DNA of 64,000 nt, from positions 245,833-309,832 of the forward strand of contig NZ_LJTC01000003.1 of NCBI RefSeq assembly GCF_001306915.1. Reading direction: 5' to 3'. Below are positions 27,401-34,172 of this stretch, piece after piece (the first letter of the stretch is position 1; every line of letters starts with the position of its first letter). The position numbers and the translations under genes are program-made. The notes below the pieces were generated by a model. The model saw nothing but the letters and a program-made list of their open reading frames with translations, did not search any database and was not told the DNA's origin. The stretch is from Pseudoalteromonas lipolytica. GTDB lineage: Bacteria; Pseudomonadota; Gammaproteobacteria; Enterobacterales; Alteromonadaceae.

Positions 27401-27637
27401 ACCTACACGTAGGCCTTTTGCTGTGAAGTAACCCGCATCGTTCGTTTCAGTTTCTTTAGTTGAACCTGAAGGTAAGTGAACGATAGTGATCTTAGTGCCA
27501 GCAGCAGGGTTGCCGCTAGGACCTTTGATTTGACCCTTGATAGCAGATGTTGTTTCATTTGCTAACGCTGCACCACTCACACCAACACATGCTGCAATAG
27601 CAAGTGATAGAGCTGTTTTGCGGAGTTGGATTTTCAT
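24476..27637 (-). CDS. Oar-like TonB-dependent outer-membrane receptor
   Basis: A 1053-residue receptor. A signal peptide ends at ALA, then a carboxypeptidase-regulatory-like beta domain spans about residues 32-115 (SAIKGQIKGPSGNPAAGTKI). A plug domain follows (VEQIVVTGRPISR, then LTLDGVRMND), then a large beta-barrel ending in the outer-membrane signature RVGVRYTF. The order matches the Oar/OmpA-related group. Such receptors import bulky substrates with TonB energy; the substrate is unknown. It is 34 bases downstream of the S1/P1 nuclease gene on the same strand, so nucleic-acid fragments are one candidate. Confidence 0.9.
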   Translation of the reverse strand: MKIQLRKTALSLAIAACVGVSGAALANETTSAIKGQIKGPSGNPAAGTKITIVHLPSGSTKETETNDAGYFTAKGLRVGGPYRVVVDSDVFADQTFNNINLQVGADYPVNVTLERQSDVEQIVVTGRPISRMSGGTGPAATFTLEDLENQPAINRDLKDIIRIDPRVTIDDSRGSINCGGGNPRFNSLTLDGVRMNDNFGLSSNGYPTIGAPFSFDSIEQVAVELAPFDVQYGGFTSCNINAVTKSGGNEVHGGVFFDYTNDSMKGDKIEGEDYDNGDYTEKRYGFNVGLPLIKDNLFLFTSYEKVEGVKQYEYGGLNTGSVSAADVARVQQIAQDVYGYDAGGMPSSAPVEDEKILIKLDWNINDDHRANLIYNYNDAFTLSQSDAYSDTVALDNHFFKQGAEFTSIIGSLYSDWSDNFSTEVRIGKSELDATVQSLDAASSFGEMQIDTADGGTIYIGPDDSRQSNDLDYETTTVKLAGTYYLDQHTITGGYEYEKLDVFNQFVQHTQGEWRFNSVDDFEDGIADGLYYNNAAGTNNPTDAAASFSYAQHTFYVQDEYSFTDLDATLTFGLRYDKYTSDDSPNYNENFTNRYGFSNQATFDGIDLIQPRVGFEWYATDSLEVRAGVGLFSGGNPNVWLSNSYSNDGITNISTDIKDVDGVYYLDEEQRQARLNLFDTPNVNGGTPGYEVPQDLYDKVANTEIGAGDSSVNAVDPDFEMPSEWKYSVGATYTTEDEYVFSLDYLFTKRKDAAILQDIALQDSGRTTFDGRPILESIEGRSGDLLLTNVSGDSGESHIISAAMSKRFDNGISVQLAYAYTDSTDVNPMTSSVASSNYGNMATYDPTNPGAHTSDYEIPHRFTMTLGYTTELFDGYSTRFNLFSETFKGLPYSYTYNGSDGVWGDSNSNRSRQLMYIPEVNDPNVVYDMTPEEVTEFNQWISAQGLERGEIVSRNSQNADWFTKVNFKMTQELPGFMPGHKGEVFFVIDNLTNMLNDDWGVLKKGNFVGNRMIKTSIDDQGRYVYSDFSPNNGKTATQSGASVWEMRVGVRYTF

Positions 27638-27671
27638 TATGTTATTTCCCGTGTTAGAGGTTATGTTTCAT

Positions 27672-28535
27672 TTATAGTTTGCTGTCAGTTGGCATCTTAA
27701 GTGCCTTTACTAACGGTTTTGCTGATTTATCAAATAACGTATTTAATAAACCAGCCAATCTTATACCGCCTTGTTGTAGGCGAGTTTTAACAATGGGTAA
27801 GTTTTTGTAGATATAACTATAACTTACGTTTGTTTCATTTTCGTTATACAGTGAATTTGCAATATTATTTGATTCTATTAACCAATCGCTAGGTGAACTG
27901 GCAAGATAGTCCGTGATTAACGCTTGATTTGTTGTATTTATAAATTGCGCAAACTCAGTATAGGACAAATTTTCATTTTCAATGAGTTTTGTGTCCCATA
28001 GGCTATGTAAATTGGTATCTTGACCGAAGAATGTGACAGAAATATTGTTGCCACCACGATCTTCACCGCGTCCGGCATGAAAAGGTTGGTGGCTGTCACC
28101 AACTAGATGAACTAAAAAACGCAGTGCGAACTGTTTTTCAGCTAGTGAGGCTTTCTGGTTTTGTAAAACTGAGATTGAGTATTCCATGCCTTCAAGGATA
28201 TCTGACACGGTTTCTTTATTATGATGGGCATCTGAATCGTAATGGGGTTTAGCATCGCCTTCTTTAAAGTTAATGTAATGCCAGCGCAAAGATTTCTTTT
28301 GCCAGAAATTTTCTGGAGCAGAACGCATTTCATCAGCCCACGTTGCAACTTGTGCTAGTGAGTCACCATCGAGTAGAGGAACTAATGCTAGTTTAGTGGT
28401 GTCTGTAATATGCTTAGATGCAATTTCACCAACAATACGATGACCATTTTGACCCCAAGCATTTGCAGGGGTGCTTAACACTGCTGAAATAACTGGTGTT
28501 GATAACAGCAACATTTTTATTGTTTTTTGTAACAT
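27672..28535 (-). CDS. Exported S1/P1-type nuclease
   Basis: A 287-residue secreted zinc nuclease that cuts single-stranded DNA and RNA to 5'-nucleotides. The signal peptide ends NAWGQNG, so mature Trp27 becomes the N-terminal zinc ligand, as in nuclease P1. Further ligand motifs are GHRIVGEIA, ATWADEMR, RWHYINF, FLVHLVGDSHQPFHAGRGED and NLHSLWDTKLI. I chose the ATG at 28535 over one at 28586, which would lengthen the leader without a ribosome site. It is divergent from the PhnD-like gene and followed closely by the TonB-dependent receptor gene. Confidence 0.9.
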   Translation of the reverse strand: MLQKTIKMLLLSTPVISAVLSTPANAWGQNGHRIVGEIASKHITDTTKLALVPLLDGDSLAQVATWADEMRSAPENFWQKKSLRWHYINFKEGDAKPHYDSDAHHNKETVSDILEGMEYSISVLQNQKASLAEKQFALRFLVHLVGDSHQPFHAGRGEDRGGNNISVTFFGQDTNLHSLWDTKLIENENLSYTEFAQFINTTNQALITDYLASSPSDWLIESNNIANSLYNENETNVSYSYIYKNLPIVKTRLQQGGIRLAGLLNTLFDKSAKPLVKALKMPTDSKL

Positions 28536-28686
28536 TGACTCAGTGTCCAAAATGAATGTGCAATGAAGCACGATTTCTTGTGGCATATTTTCCTGAATTT
28601 AAAATCAAATAGAAAGGACTCAATAAGATTCATAATTTCTTGTTCATATATGTTATTTATCAATGGTTTAAATTATTCAAGTAAAA

Positions 28687-28706
28687 TTACTTGTTGTAAT
28701 AAGTAA
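28687..28706. promoter_or_regulatory. Candidate operator between nuclease and PhnD-like genes
   Basis: Perfect 6-bp arms TTACTT and AAGTAA are separated by 8 bases, in the AT-rich 218-base divergent region 48 bases before the PhnD-like start. The symmetry suits a dimeric regulator. No promoter elements are clear enough to call. Confidence 0.35.
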
Positions 28707-28753
28707 GAATAATTGTTCAAATAGAGACAACGGAGCGTTGTTGGCTATTAAAA

Positions 28754-29656
28754 TTGAATTTAAGAACAATACTAATAAAAAAATCGTCGATTGTTACATT
28801 TTTGTTTCTATCAGTTATTTTGTTTTTTTATATCGGAATTTTGCAGGGTAAACCGGCTGTTTCTGATATCGATGCATTTATTGAAACGTCTTTTCAATGT
28901 GATACCAAATCAGAGGTTAACCTTAACGAGTTAGTGGTGTATTCATCGGGCAAAGTGTTGGCTGAGGATGTTGCTAAAACCTTATGCAATGATGACATCA
29001 TAAGTAAACAATATGGCAAGGTAACCTCTTATTGGGGTTATAAAACCTCAGACACGATTGAGTTTTTAGGCAAAGGGATTGCTGATTTAATCCTTGCTAA
29101 AGAAAATTTAATTAACGCTTTTATGGCGGAGTCAACTTACAACTATCAAGCTGTTGTTGGATTTCCTGATTACACTGCCTATTTAATTTCGAGTAAAGAA
29201 AAACCTAGAATTGATAAGAGCTACTTTTTAGATAAACGCATTGGTTTACTTGATTACCCAACCAGTCGCTCAGGACATATTTTACCAAAGCAGCTATTTA
29301 AAAAATTAGATATCAACCTAGAAAACCTAGATATAACTTACGCTAGTTCCCATACTGAGTTAAGAGAGCTGCTTGCCAGCGGAAAGGTTGATTTAATTTC
29401 TTCTTATTGGCAAGACAGTGATCAACAACGTTTTTCTAAAAATTATATTACGCCTATACGCGACAATATAAGTGGCAGTCGTTGGTATTTAAAAATGCAG
29501 GACGAGAACACCGACCTTTTATGTGCAGTTCAAGCGCAGTTAACCCTATTGGCACACAATCAAAATTCTCATTACTTTAATCATGTTGAGTCTTTTTGGG
29601 AATGTGACTCGACTCAGCAAACAATGAAAGTAGGGGATAGCAATGCTGCCAATTAG
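28754..29656 (+). CDS. Membrane-anchored PhnD-like periplasmic binding protein
   Basis: A 300-residue protein with one N-terminal membrane segment (about residues 10-31) and no clear cleavage site, so probably tethered to the inner membrane. The rest looks like a phosphate/phosphonate-type binding domain (PhnD group): DKRIGLLDYPTSRSGHILPK, then LFKKLDIN, then ELRELLASGKVDLISS. No ABC permease or ATPase gene is near, so sensing is more likely than transport. The only usual start codon in frame is a TTG; GGAG at 28732 is rather far away, so the start is uncertain. It overlaps the next gene by 14 bases. Confidence 0.75.
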   Translation: MNLRTILIKKSSIVTFLFLSVILFFYIGILQGKPAVSDIDAFIETSFQCDTKSEVNLNELVVYSSGKVLAEDVAKTLCNDDIISKQYGKVTSYWGYKTSDTIEFLGKGIADLILAKENLINAFMAESTYNYQAVVGFPDYTAYLISSKEKPRIDKSYFLDKRIGLLDYPTSRSGHILPKQLFKKLDINLENLDITYASSHTELRELLASGKVDLISSYWQDSDQQRFSKNYITPIRDNISGSRWYLKMQDENTDLLCAVQAQLTLLAHNQNSHYFNHVESFWECDSTQQTMKVGDSNAAN

Positions 29657-30590
29657 AATTAAGCTTGTTTATGGCGCAATATTTTTAAGCTGCTGCTTGG
29701 TATTATTTGCTACCTTCATTATTGCAAAAGCTTATAAGACAACAACTAATGATGCACTGACTTTAGCAAAAGTTGAAAACCGTATTGCTCTTGATTTAAA
29801 CCATTTAAATTTACCAGATGGTTTTTTGAAGCACTCCGGTAGTAGAGACATGGTACTCAATTATATCACGCGTCTTAATGCTCAATTAGCAGACTCAGGC
29901 GTGATGGTTTACTCTATTGAAGGTATTTCGGAATATCCTGCTCGTGCTGATTTAATTACTAAGCAATTACATGCACCTCAAAAATCATTAACGGTTAGCT
30001 TTGTTATCGCATCTTCTTTATTAGATAAAAACGATATAGCTGTGTTCATTCTGGTCTGCTTATTTGCATCTACATTTACCTACTTATTATTTATCAGTGA
30101 ACGAACCAAGATTCAAATAGCTAAAAACGAACCTGAAGTCGCAGTTCAGATAGAAGAAAAACCTAAATTGATAGTCGATCTTCAAAATAAAACCTTGGCT
30201 GCTAGTTGCGATGTCGATAAAACAGTGGCCCTTGCGAATAAACCATTGTGTTTTTATCTCGCTTTAGTTGAGTTTTGTATTGAGCAACCAGACGTAGTGC
30301 TTAATCAAAATAAAGATGTACCAGAAGAATTACTGACTTTAGCGAACAAGTATTTTTACCGGTTAGTTGAGCTTGGTCACACAATACGTAAACGACCAAA
30401 CTTTACCAATAGCTTAGAAAAAACTTTAAGCGAAATTCGGGCAGCCCTTGATGAAGTTTGGCAAGACCAGCTTGAGATAAAAGAAACCTATTATCCGCCT
30501 AAAGCCCATGGTGAAGGTTCACGCTCTCGATTACATCATTACGGATTGAAGTCGATTGAGATCACCGATATTGAAGTCATAGGGAAATAA
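29643..30590 (+). CDS. Two-span membrane protein with possible cytoplasmic winged helix
   Basis: I do not recognise the family. The 315-residue protein has membrane segments at about 8-28 and 131-152, with a periplasmic domain of about 100 residues between them. The cytoplasmic part (153-315) has a strand (PKLIVDLQNKTLAA), a helix after ALANKPLCFYLALVEF, and a later helix (SLEKTLSEIRAALDEVW), which recalls the OmpR/ToxR winged-helix layout; this is inference. The tail KAHGEGSRSRLHHYGL is basic. It overlaps the PhnD-like gene, so the two may form a membrane sensor-regulator. Confidence 0.7.
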   Translation: MLPIRIKLVYGAIFLSCCLVLFATFIIAKAYKTTTNDALTLAKVENRIALDLNHLNLPDGFLKHSGSRDMVLNYITRLNAQLADSGVMVYSIEGISEYPARADLITKQLHAPQKSLTVSFVIASSLLDKNDIAVFILVCLFASTFTYLLFISERTKIQIAKNEPEVAVQIEEKPKLIVDLQNKTLAASCDVDKTVALANKPLCFYLALVEFCIEQPDVVLNQNKDVPEELLTLANKYFYRLVELGHTIRKRPNFTNSLEKTLSEIRAALDEVWQDQLEIKETYYPPKAHGEGSRSRLHHYGLKSIEITDIEVIGK

Positions 30591-30606
30591 TCTAGTTTTA
30601 AAGTAA

Positions 30607-30631
30607 AAAGGGAAGTCACTGACTTCCCTTT
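30607..30631. terminator. Bidirectional terminator
   Basis: An 11-bp perfect stem AAAGGGAAGTC with its complement and a 3-base loop lies between the convergent membrane-protein and 5'-nucleotidase genes. Confidence 0.85.
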
Positions 30632-30659
30632 ATCTATTTAGATATTGATGATTAGGTAT

Positions 30660-32273
30660 CTAAAACTGCTTAGGAGTGTAATCAGCCGCTTTAACAGGGC
30701 TATTTTGCTCAAAGAAACGTTTTAATGCCTGTGCATCGGTATCATCTGTACTTACAAAGCCTTTTTTATTGGTAAGCGTAGGGTAGCCATCACCACCAGA
30801 GGCGTTGTAGCTATTAATACTCATTCGATATGTTTTAGTCATATCAAGTGGTTTACCAGCAATTTTAACATCAGATAAAGTGTCGTTATCGCGTTTGAAG
30901 CTTAGCTTATAGTATTGTAAGTAGGCACCTGAATCAGGTGGGAAAGAAGTAACAACCTGCAAGTAGTCATATAGCTCTTGGCCTGTCATATCAATATAGG
31001 TGATACGGTTTTTAAAAGGATGAACTTTTAAAATATCTTTATAACTGACATCGCCAGCTTGAATGCTATCACGAATACCGCCACCGCTTATCAAACCAAA
31101 ATCAGCACCCACTGACTGCATTTGTGCAGCAATAATAACGCGTGCTAAGTTTACTTGCTCATAGCGTACTTTATTGCGGTCACCTTCAAGTTTTGCATCC
31201 ACGTTACCTATTTTACCAGCAATTTGTGCTGCACCTTTTTTCTGATAAACCGCGAGCATGTCTTGTAAGTTTTTGTTTGGCTCGATGTACTCAGCCGCTA
31301 GCTGTTTATTGCCATTTTCATCATCGATATAAAGGTTTACCGGAATAAGTGAGTAATTAAGCAGAGTTAATTCATCGTTTTCTAACTTGAATTCAGCTTT
31401 TCCCACATATTTACCCCACTCATGGGCTTGCATGATCCAAGTACCGTTTTGTTGATCAGGCTTACACGCTTTACCTGGCATAAAGCTTTCGTCAGCAACA
31501 TTGGCTTCTTTCATACACACCGGCTCTTGTGAATGACCGCCGACAATAATATCTAGCATTCCTTTTGGTAAGTTACGCGCCATAGTCACATCACCGGGTG
31601 CATTAATACCAAAGTTAGCATCAACATAGTGACCCATGTGCGTTACAGCAATAGTGATATCAGGCTTGTACTGCTTTTCAATTTTTGGGGCTAACTTTGC
31701 AGTCACTTCTGTAGGGTCTTTAAATTCTAGGCCACCGATATACTGCGGGTTACCTATTTTTGCTGTATCTGTTGTGGTTAAACCAATGACAGCTATTTTG
31801 AGTCCGTTTTTTTCAAAGATTTTGTATGCTTGATAACGAGTTTCACCGGTCGTTTTATCTATGATATTGGCTGATAAAAAAGGGAAGTTAGACCATTTTT
31901 GCTGTTTATCGAGTACAGCCAGCGGGTTATCAAACTCATGGTTACCAATTGCCATGGCATCGTAACCAATTACAGACATACCTTTAAAATCCGGTTCTGC
32001 GTGTTGTAGATCTGATTCAGGAATACCTGTATTGATATCGCCACCAGACAGCAGTAAAACTGCATGTCCTTGTGCTTTAGCATCGGCTCTTAATTGATCA
32101 ATTAAAGTCTTGCGAGCAGCCATACCATATTCACCATGTTCGTTATGCCAAAAACGACCGTGATTATCATTAGTATGGAGCAGAGTGAAATATTGGGCTG
32201 AATCTGTATTGTTAGAAGAGGAGCTACACGCGGTTAGGGTAACCAGTAGCGATGTTAGTAAAAAAAAACGCAT
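30660..32273 (-). CDS. ushA: Lipoprotein 5'-nucleotidase / UDP-sugar hydrolase (UshA-like)
   Basis: Removes phosphate from extracellular nucleotides, giving nucleosides and phosphate. The 537-residue precursor has a lipobox at Cys16 (VTLTAC), like the outer-membrane NutA nucleotidase of Vibrio rather than soluble E. coli UshA. The metallophosphatase motifs are LLHTNDNHGRF, LSGGDINTG, AIGNHEFDNP, VTHMGHY and VGGHSQEPVC. The C-terminal substrate domain contains SGGGIRDSI and NSYNASGGDGYP. It lies beside the nuclease and PhnD-like genes and may use the nucleotides the nuclease releases. Confidence 0.93.
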   Translation of the reverse strand: MRFFLLTSLLVTLTACSSSSNNTDSAQYFTLLHTNDNHGRFWHNEHGEYGMAARKTLIDQLRADAKAQGHAVLLLSGGDINTGIPESDLQHAEPDFKGMSVIGYDAMAIGNHEFDNPLAVLDKQQKWSNFPFLSANIIDKTTGETRYQAYKIFEKNGLKIAVIGLTTTDTAKIGNPQYIGGLEFKDPTEVTAKLAPKIEKQYKPDITIAVTHMGHYVDANFGINAPGDVTMARNLPKGMLDIIVGGHSQEPVCMKEANVADESFMPGKACKPDQQNGTWIMQAHEWGKYVGKAEFKLENDELTLLNYSLIPVNLYIDDENGNKQLAAEYIEPNKNLQDMLAVYQKKGAAQIAGKIGNVDAKLEGDRNKVRYEQVNLARVIIAAQMQSVGADFGLISGGGIRDSIQAGDVSYKDILKVHPFKNRITYIDMTGQELYDYLQVVTSFPPDSGAYLQYYKLSFKRDNDTLSDVKIAGKPLDMTKTYRMSINSYNASGGDGYPTLTNKKGFVSTDDTDAQALKRFFEQNSPVKAADYTPKQF

Positions 32274-32348
32274 AATTGTTTGCCTGAATAGAGCAGTAGG
32301 TTAATTATGCGCTTAGTTTAAACGACTTAAGTTTAAATTAAATGTCTT

Positions 32349-32546
32349 TTATAAACTTTTGTCGCTATTTTCTGTATTTAGTTGTCCTGTTGCGGCAAGT
32401 TGTCTTCGTTGTAGTTCTTGTTCTGCATAATGAGACTTAAGATGATTATTGCCGACCATCCAATTTAAAAAACTAGCGGGTAACTTACTATAAGGCTCAC
32501 CTTGGTGTAGGCCAAAATCGCATATTGCGTTCTCTTCATTCGCCAT
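32349..32546 (-). CDS. DUF3820-like small protein
   Basis: A 65-residue cytoplasmic protein. The stretch FGLHQGEPYSKLPASFLNWM follows the DUF3820 pattern (FGKYKG, then LP, then YLxW), a family of unknown function sometimes described as a quorum-regulated factor. It starts at an ATG preceded by AGGAATG and lies 75 bases upstream of ushA on the same strand. Confidence 0.65.
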   Translation of the reverse strand: MANEENAICDFGLHQGEPYSKLPASFLNWMVGNNHLKSHYAEQELQRRQLAATGQLNTENSDKSL

Positions 32547-32793
32547 GGTTCATTCCTGTGTGTTCATTGTTGTCGTGCAGATACTAACAAACTGAGCCTA
32601 TTTGATAAGACGATTTTGATTTAATCTTTAAACTTTTTATAACCATAATGAATACACAGTGTAAATTAATGTAACTGAGATGTAATTGATTTGACGCGTT
32701 TTGTGTAACTGTTTTGTTTGCTATTTAAGCACCTGTCTATTTTGTTTAAGCTTCTTGCAGTTTTATAATAAAAATTATCAGGAAAGATAAACA

Positions 32794-33531
32794 ATGAAAA
32801 AACATCTACTTGCAACAGCTTTATTGGCTAGCAGTTTTACAGCGAATGCAACTATTGTCGAAATGCAAACGGACCTGGGTAGCATTACGGTTCATCTTTA
32901 TGATCAACAGACACCTGTTACAGTTGAGAACTTTTTAAATTATGTTGCAGATGGTAGCTACGATGGCACCGTTATCCATCGTTCTGTTGATAACTTTATT
33001 TTACAAGGTGGGGGTTTTAAATTTGGTACTGACTTTGATGCGATAGACACCGCAGACGCTATTACTAATGAACCAGAGTTGTCTAATGTGAAAGGTACCA
33101 TTGCAATGGCTAAGCTTGGTGGCAATGCTAACAGTGCAACCAGTCAGTGGTTTTTTAATTTAAAAGATAACAGCGCAAATCTTGACTTACAAAATGGTGG
33201 CTTTACCGTTTTTGGCGAGGTAACTGTCCAGAGTATGGCTGTGATAGAGCAAATCACAGAATTAGTACATTGTGGAGAGATCCCAGTAGTAAACTTAAAT
33301 GAAGAGCAGTGCCCAGATACAACATCAGGTTTTAGTGGTGAAAACTTATTTTACATTAACAGTGTAACTGTGATTGACGATGACCCTTATTCATCTGCTT
33401 CTTTATCACCAAAAGAAAACACGCTGATTGATGAAGATGACGCTTCAGACAACGGCGGTAGTAGTTCAGGTGGTAGTCTTGCATGGATGCTATCTTTATT
33501 AGCCCTAGCAGGCTTTGCTCGTCGTAAATAG
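32794..33531 (+). CDS. Exported cyclophilin-type peptidyl-prolyl isomerase with GlyGly-CTERM tail
   Basis: A 245-residue protein. Signal peptide residues 1-19 end at NA. A cyclophilin domain spans about 21-195, with active-site residues in IHRSVDNFILQGGGF (Arg63, Phe68, Gln71) and in SATSQWFFNL. The last 26 residues (NGGSSSGGSLAWMLSLLALA then GFARRK) form a GlyGly-CTERM signal: Gly/Ser linker, one membrane helix, basic end. Such tails are cut by rhombosortase for surface delivery. Coupling this tail to a proline isomerase is uncommon. A bidirectional terminator follows. Confidence 0.88.
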   Translation: MKKHLLATALLASSFTANATIVEMQTDLGSITVHLYDQQTPVTVENFLNYVADGSYDGTVIHRSVDNFILQGGGFKFGTDFDAIDTADAITNEPELSNVKGTIAMAKLGGNANSATSQWFFNLKDNSANLDLQNGGFTVFGEVTVQSMAVIEQITELVHCGEIPVVNLNEEQCPDTTSGFSGENLFYINSVTVIDDDPYSSASLSPKENTLIDEDDASDNGGSSSGGSLAWMLSLLALAGFARRK

Positions 33532-33550
33532 TTCCAACCCAAAAAGTTAA

Positions 33551-33572
33551 TAAGGCGCTAAAAAGCGCCTTA
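33551..33572. terminator. Bidirectional terminator
   Basis: An 8-bp stem TAAGGCGC/GCGCCTTA with a 6-base loop lies between the convergent cyclophilin and MAPEG genes, 20 bases from each. Confidence 0.8.
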
Positions 33573-33592
33573 TTTCTTTGTATTGATGATTA

Positions 33593-34006
33593 TTAAAAGA
33601 TTCTAACTAAAATCAGCACCCACATTATAAGCATTATAAAGCTACTGACAACGAAACTATAATAGCGCGCCTTCAAGGTGTTTGAAGTTAAGTGTATTAC
33701 GCTATGAATAATTCTCAATGCAACATAAACCCAAGCAAGGGCAACAAAAACAGTACCTACAGCATTTACTTGCAGAGCTGTTAAACAGGCAATAAAAAAC
33801 AGCACAGGCATTTCGAATTGATTGATAAAGTTACGGTCTGCTACGCGAACATTATCCCCAGCCTTTTCAAGTTCCATTGTTAAGAAGTCTTTCATCTCAA
33901 TGGTTTTTTGTTTTGCCGCACGAAAGCGGCGTTTACCCATAATGTACATCACAATGAATGTCAGAAAGACTTGAGTGAACATTGCTACAATTAGCCACTT
34001 TTCCAT
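33593..34006 (-). CDS. MAPEG-family membrane protein
   Basis: A 137-residue protein with four membrane segments. The motif NFINQFEMPVLFFIACL is the conserved MAPEG helix (eicosanoid and glutathione metabolism family). Bacterial members are mostly uncharacterised; glutathione transferase or peroxidase activity is possible but not shown here. A stand-alone gene between two convergently and divergently placed neighbours. Confidence 0.82.
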   Translation of the reverse strand: MEKWLIVAMFTQVFLTFIVMYIMGKRRFRAAKQKTIEMKDFLTMELEKAGDNVRVADRNFINQFEMPVLFFIACLTALQVNAVGTVFVALAWVYVALRIIHSVIHLTSNTLKARYYSFVVSSFIMLIMWVLILVRIF

Positions 34007-34172
34007 AGCTCATCCTTTGTTATAGTTATTGCTATTAATTTTAACCGTAAGTACTGCATTTTCACAATGTGTTACAAAGTTTTGCTGTAACTTAGCTCAA
34101 AAGCATTGAATTGCGGCGCTCGAAAACACATGATAAATAAAAATTTATTCAATTCCTAATGGATACAAAATA

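Noticed and set aside
24476..32273. Pho box controlling the nuclease and nucleotidase genes
   Set aside because: I looked for CTGTCAT-type repeats before the nuclease and ushA genes and found none clear enough to report.
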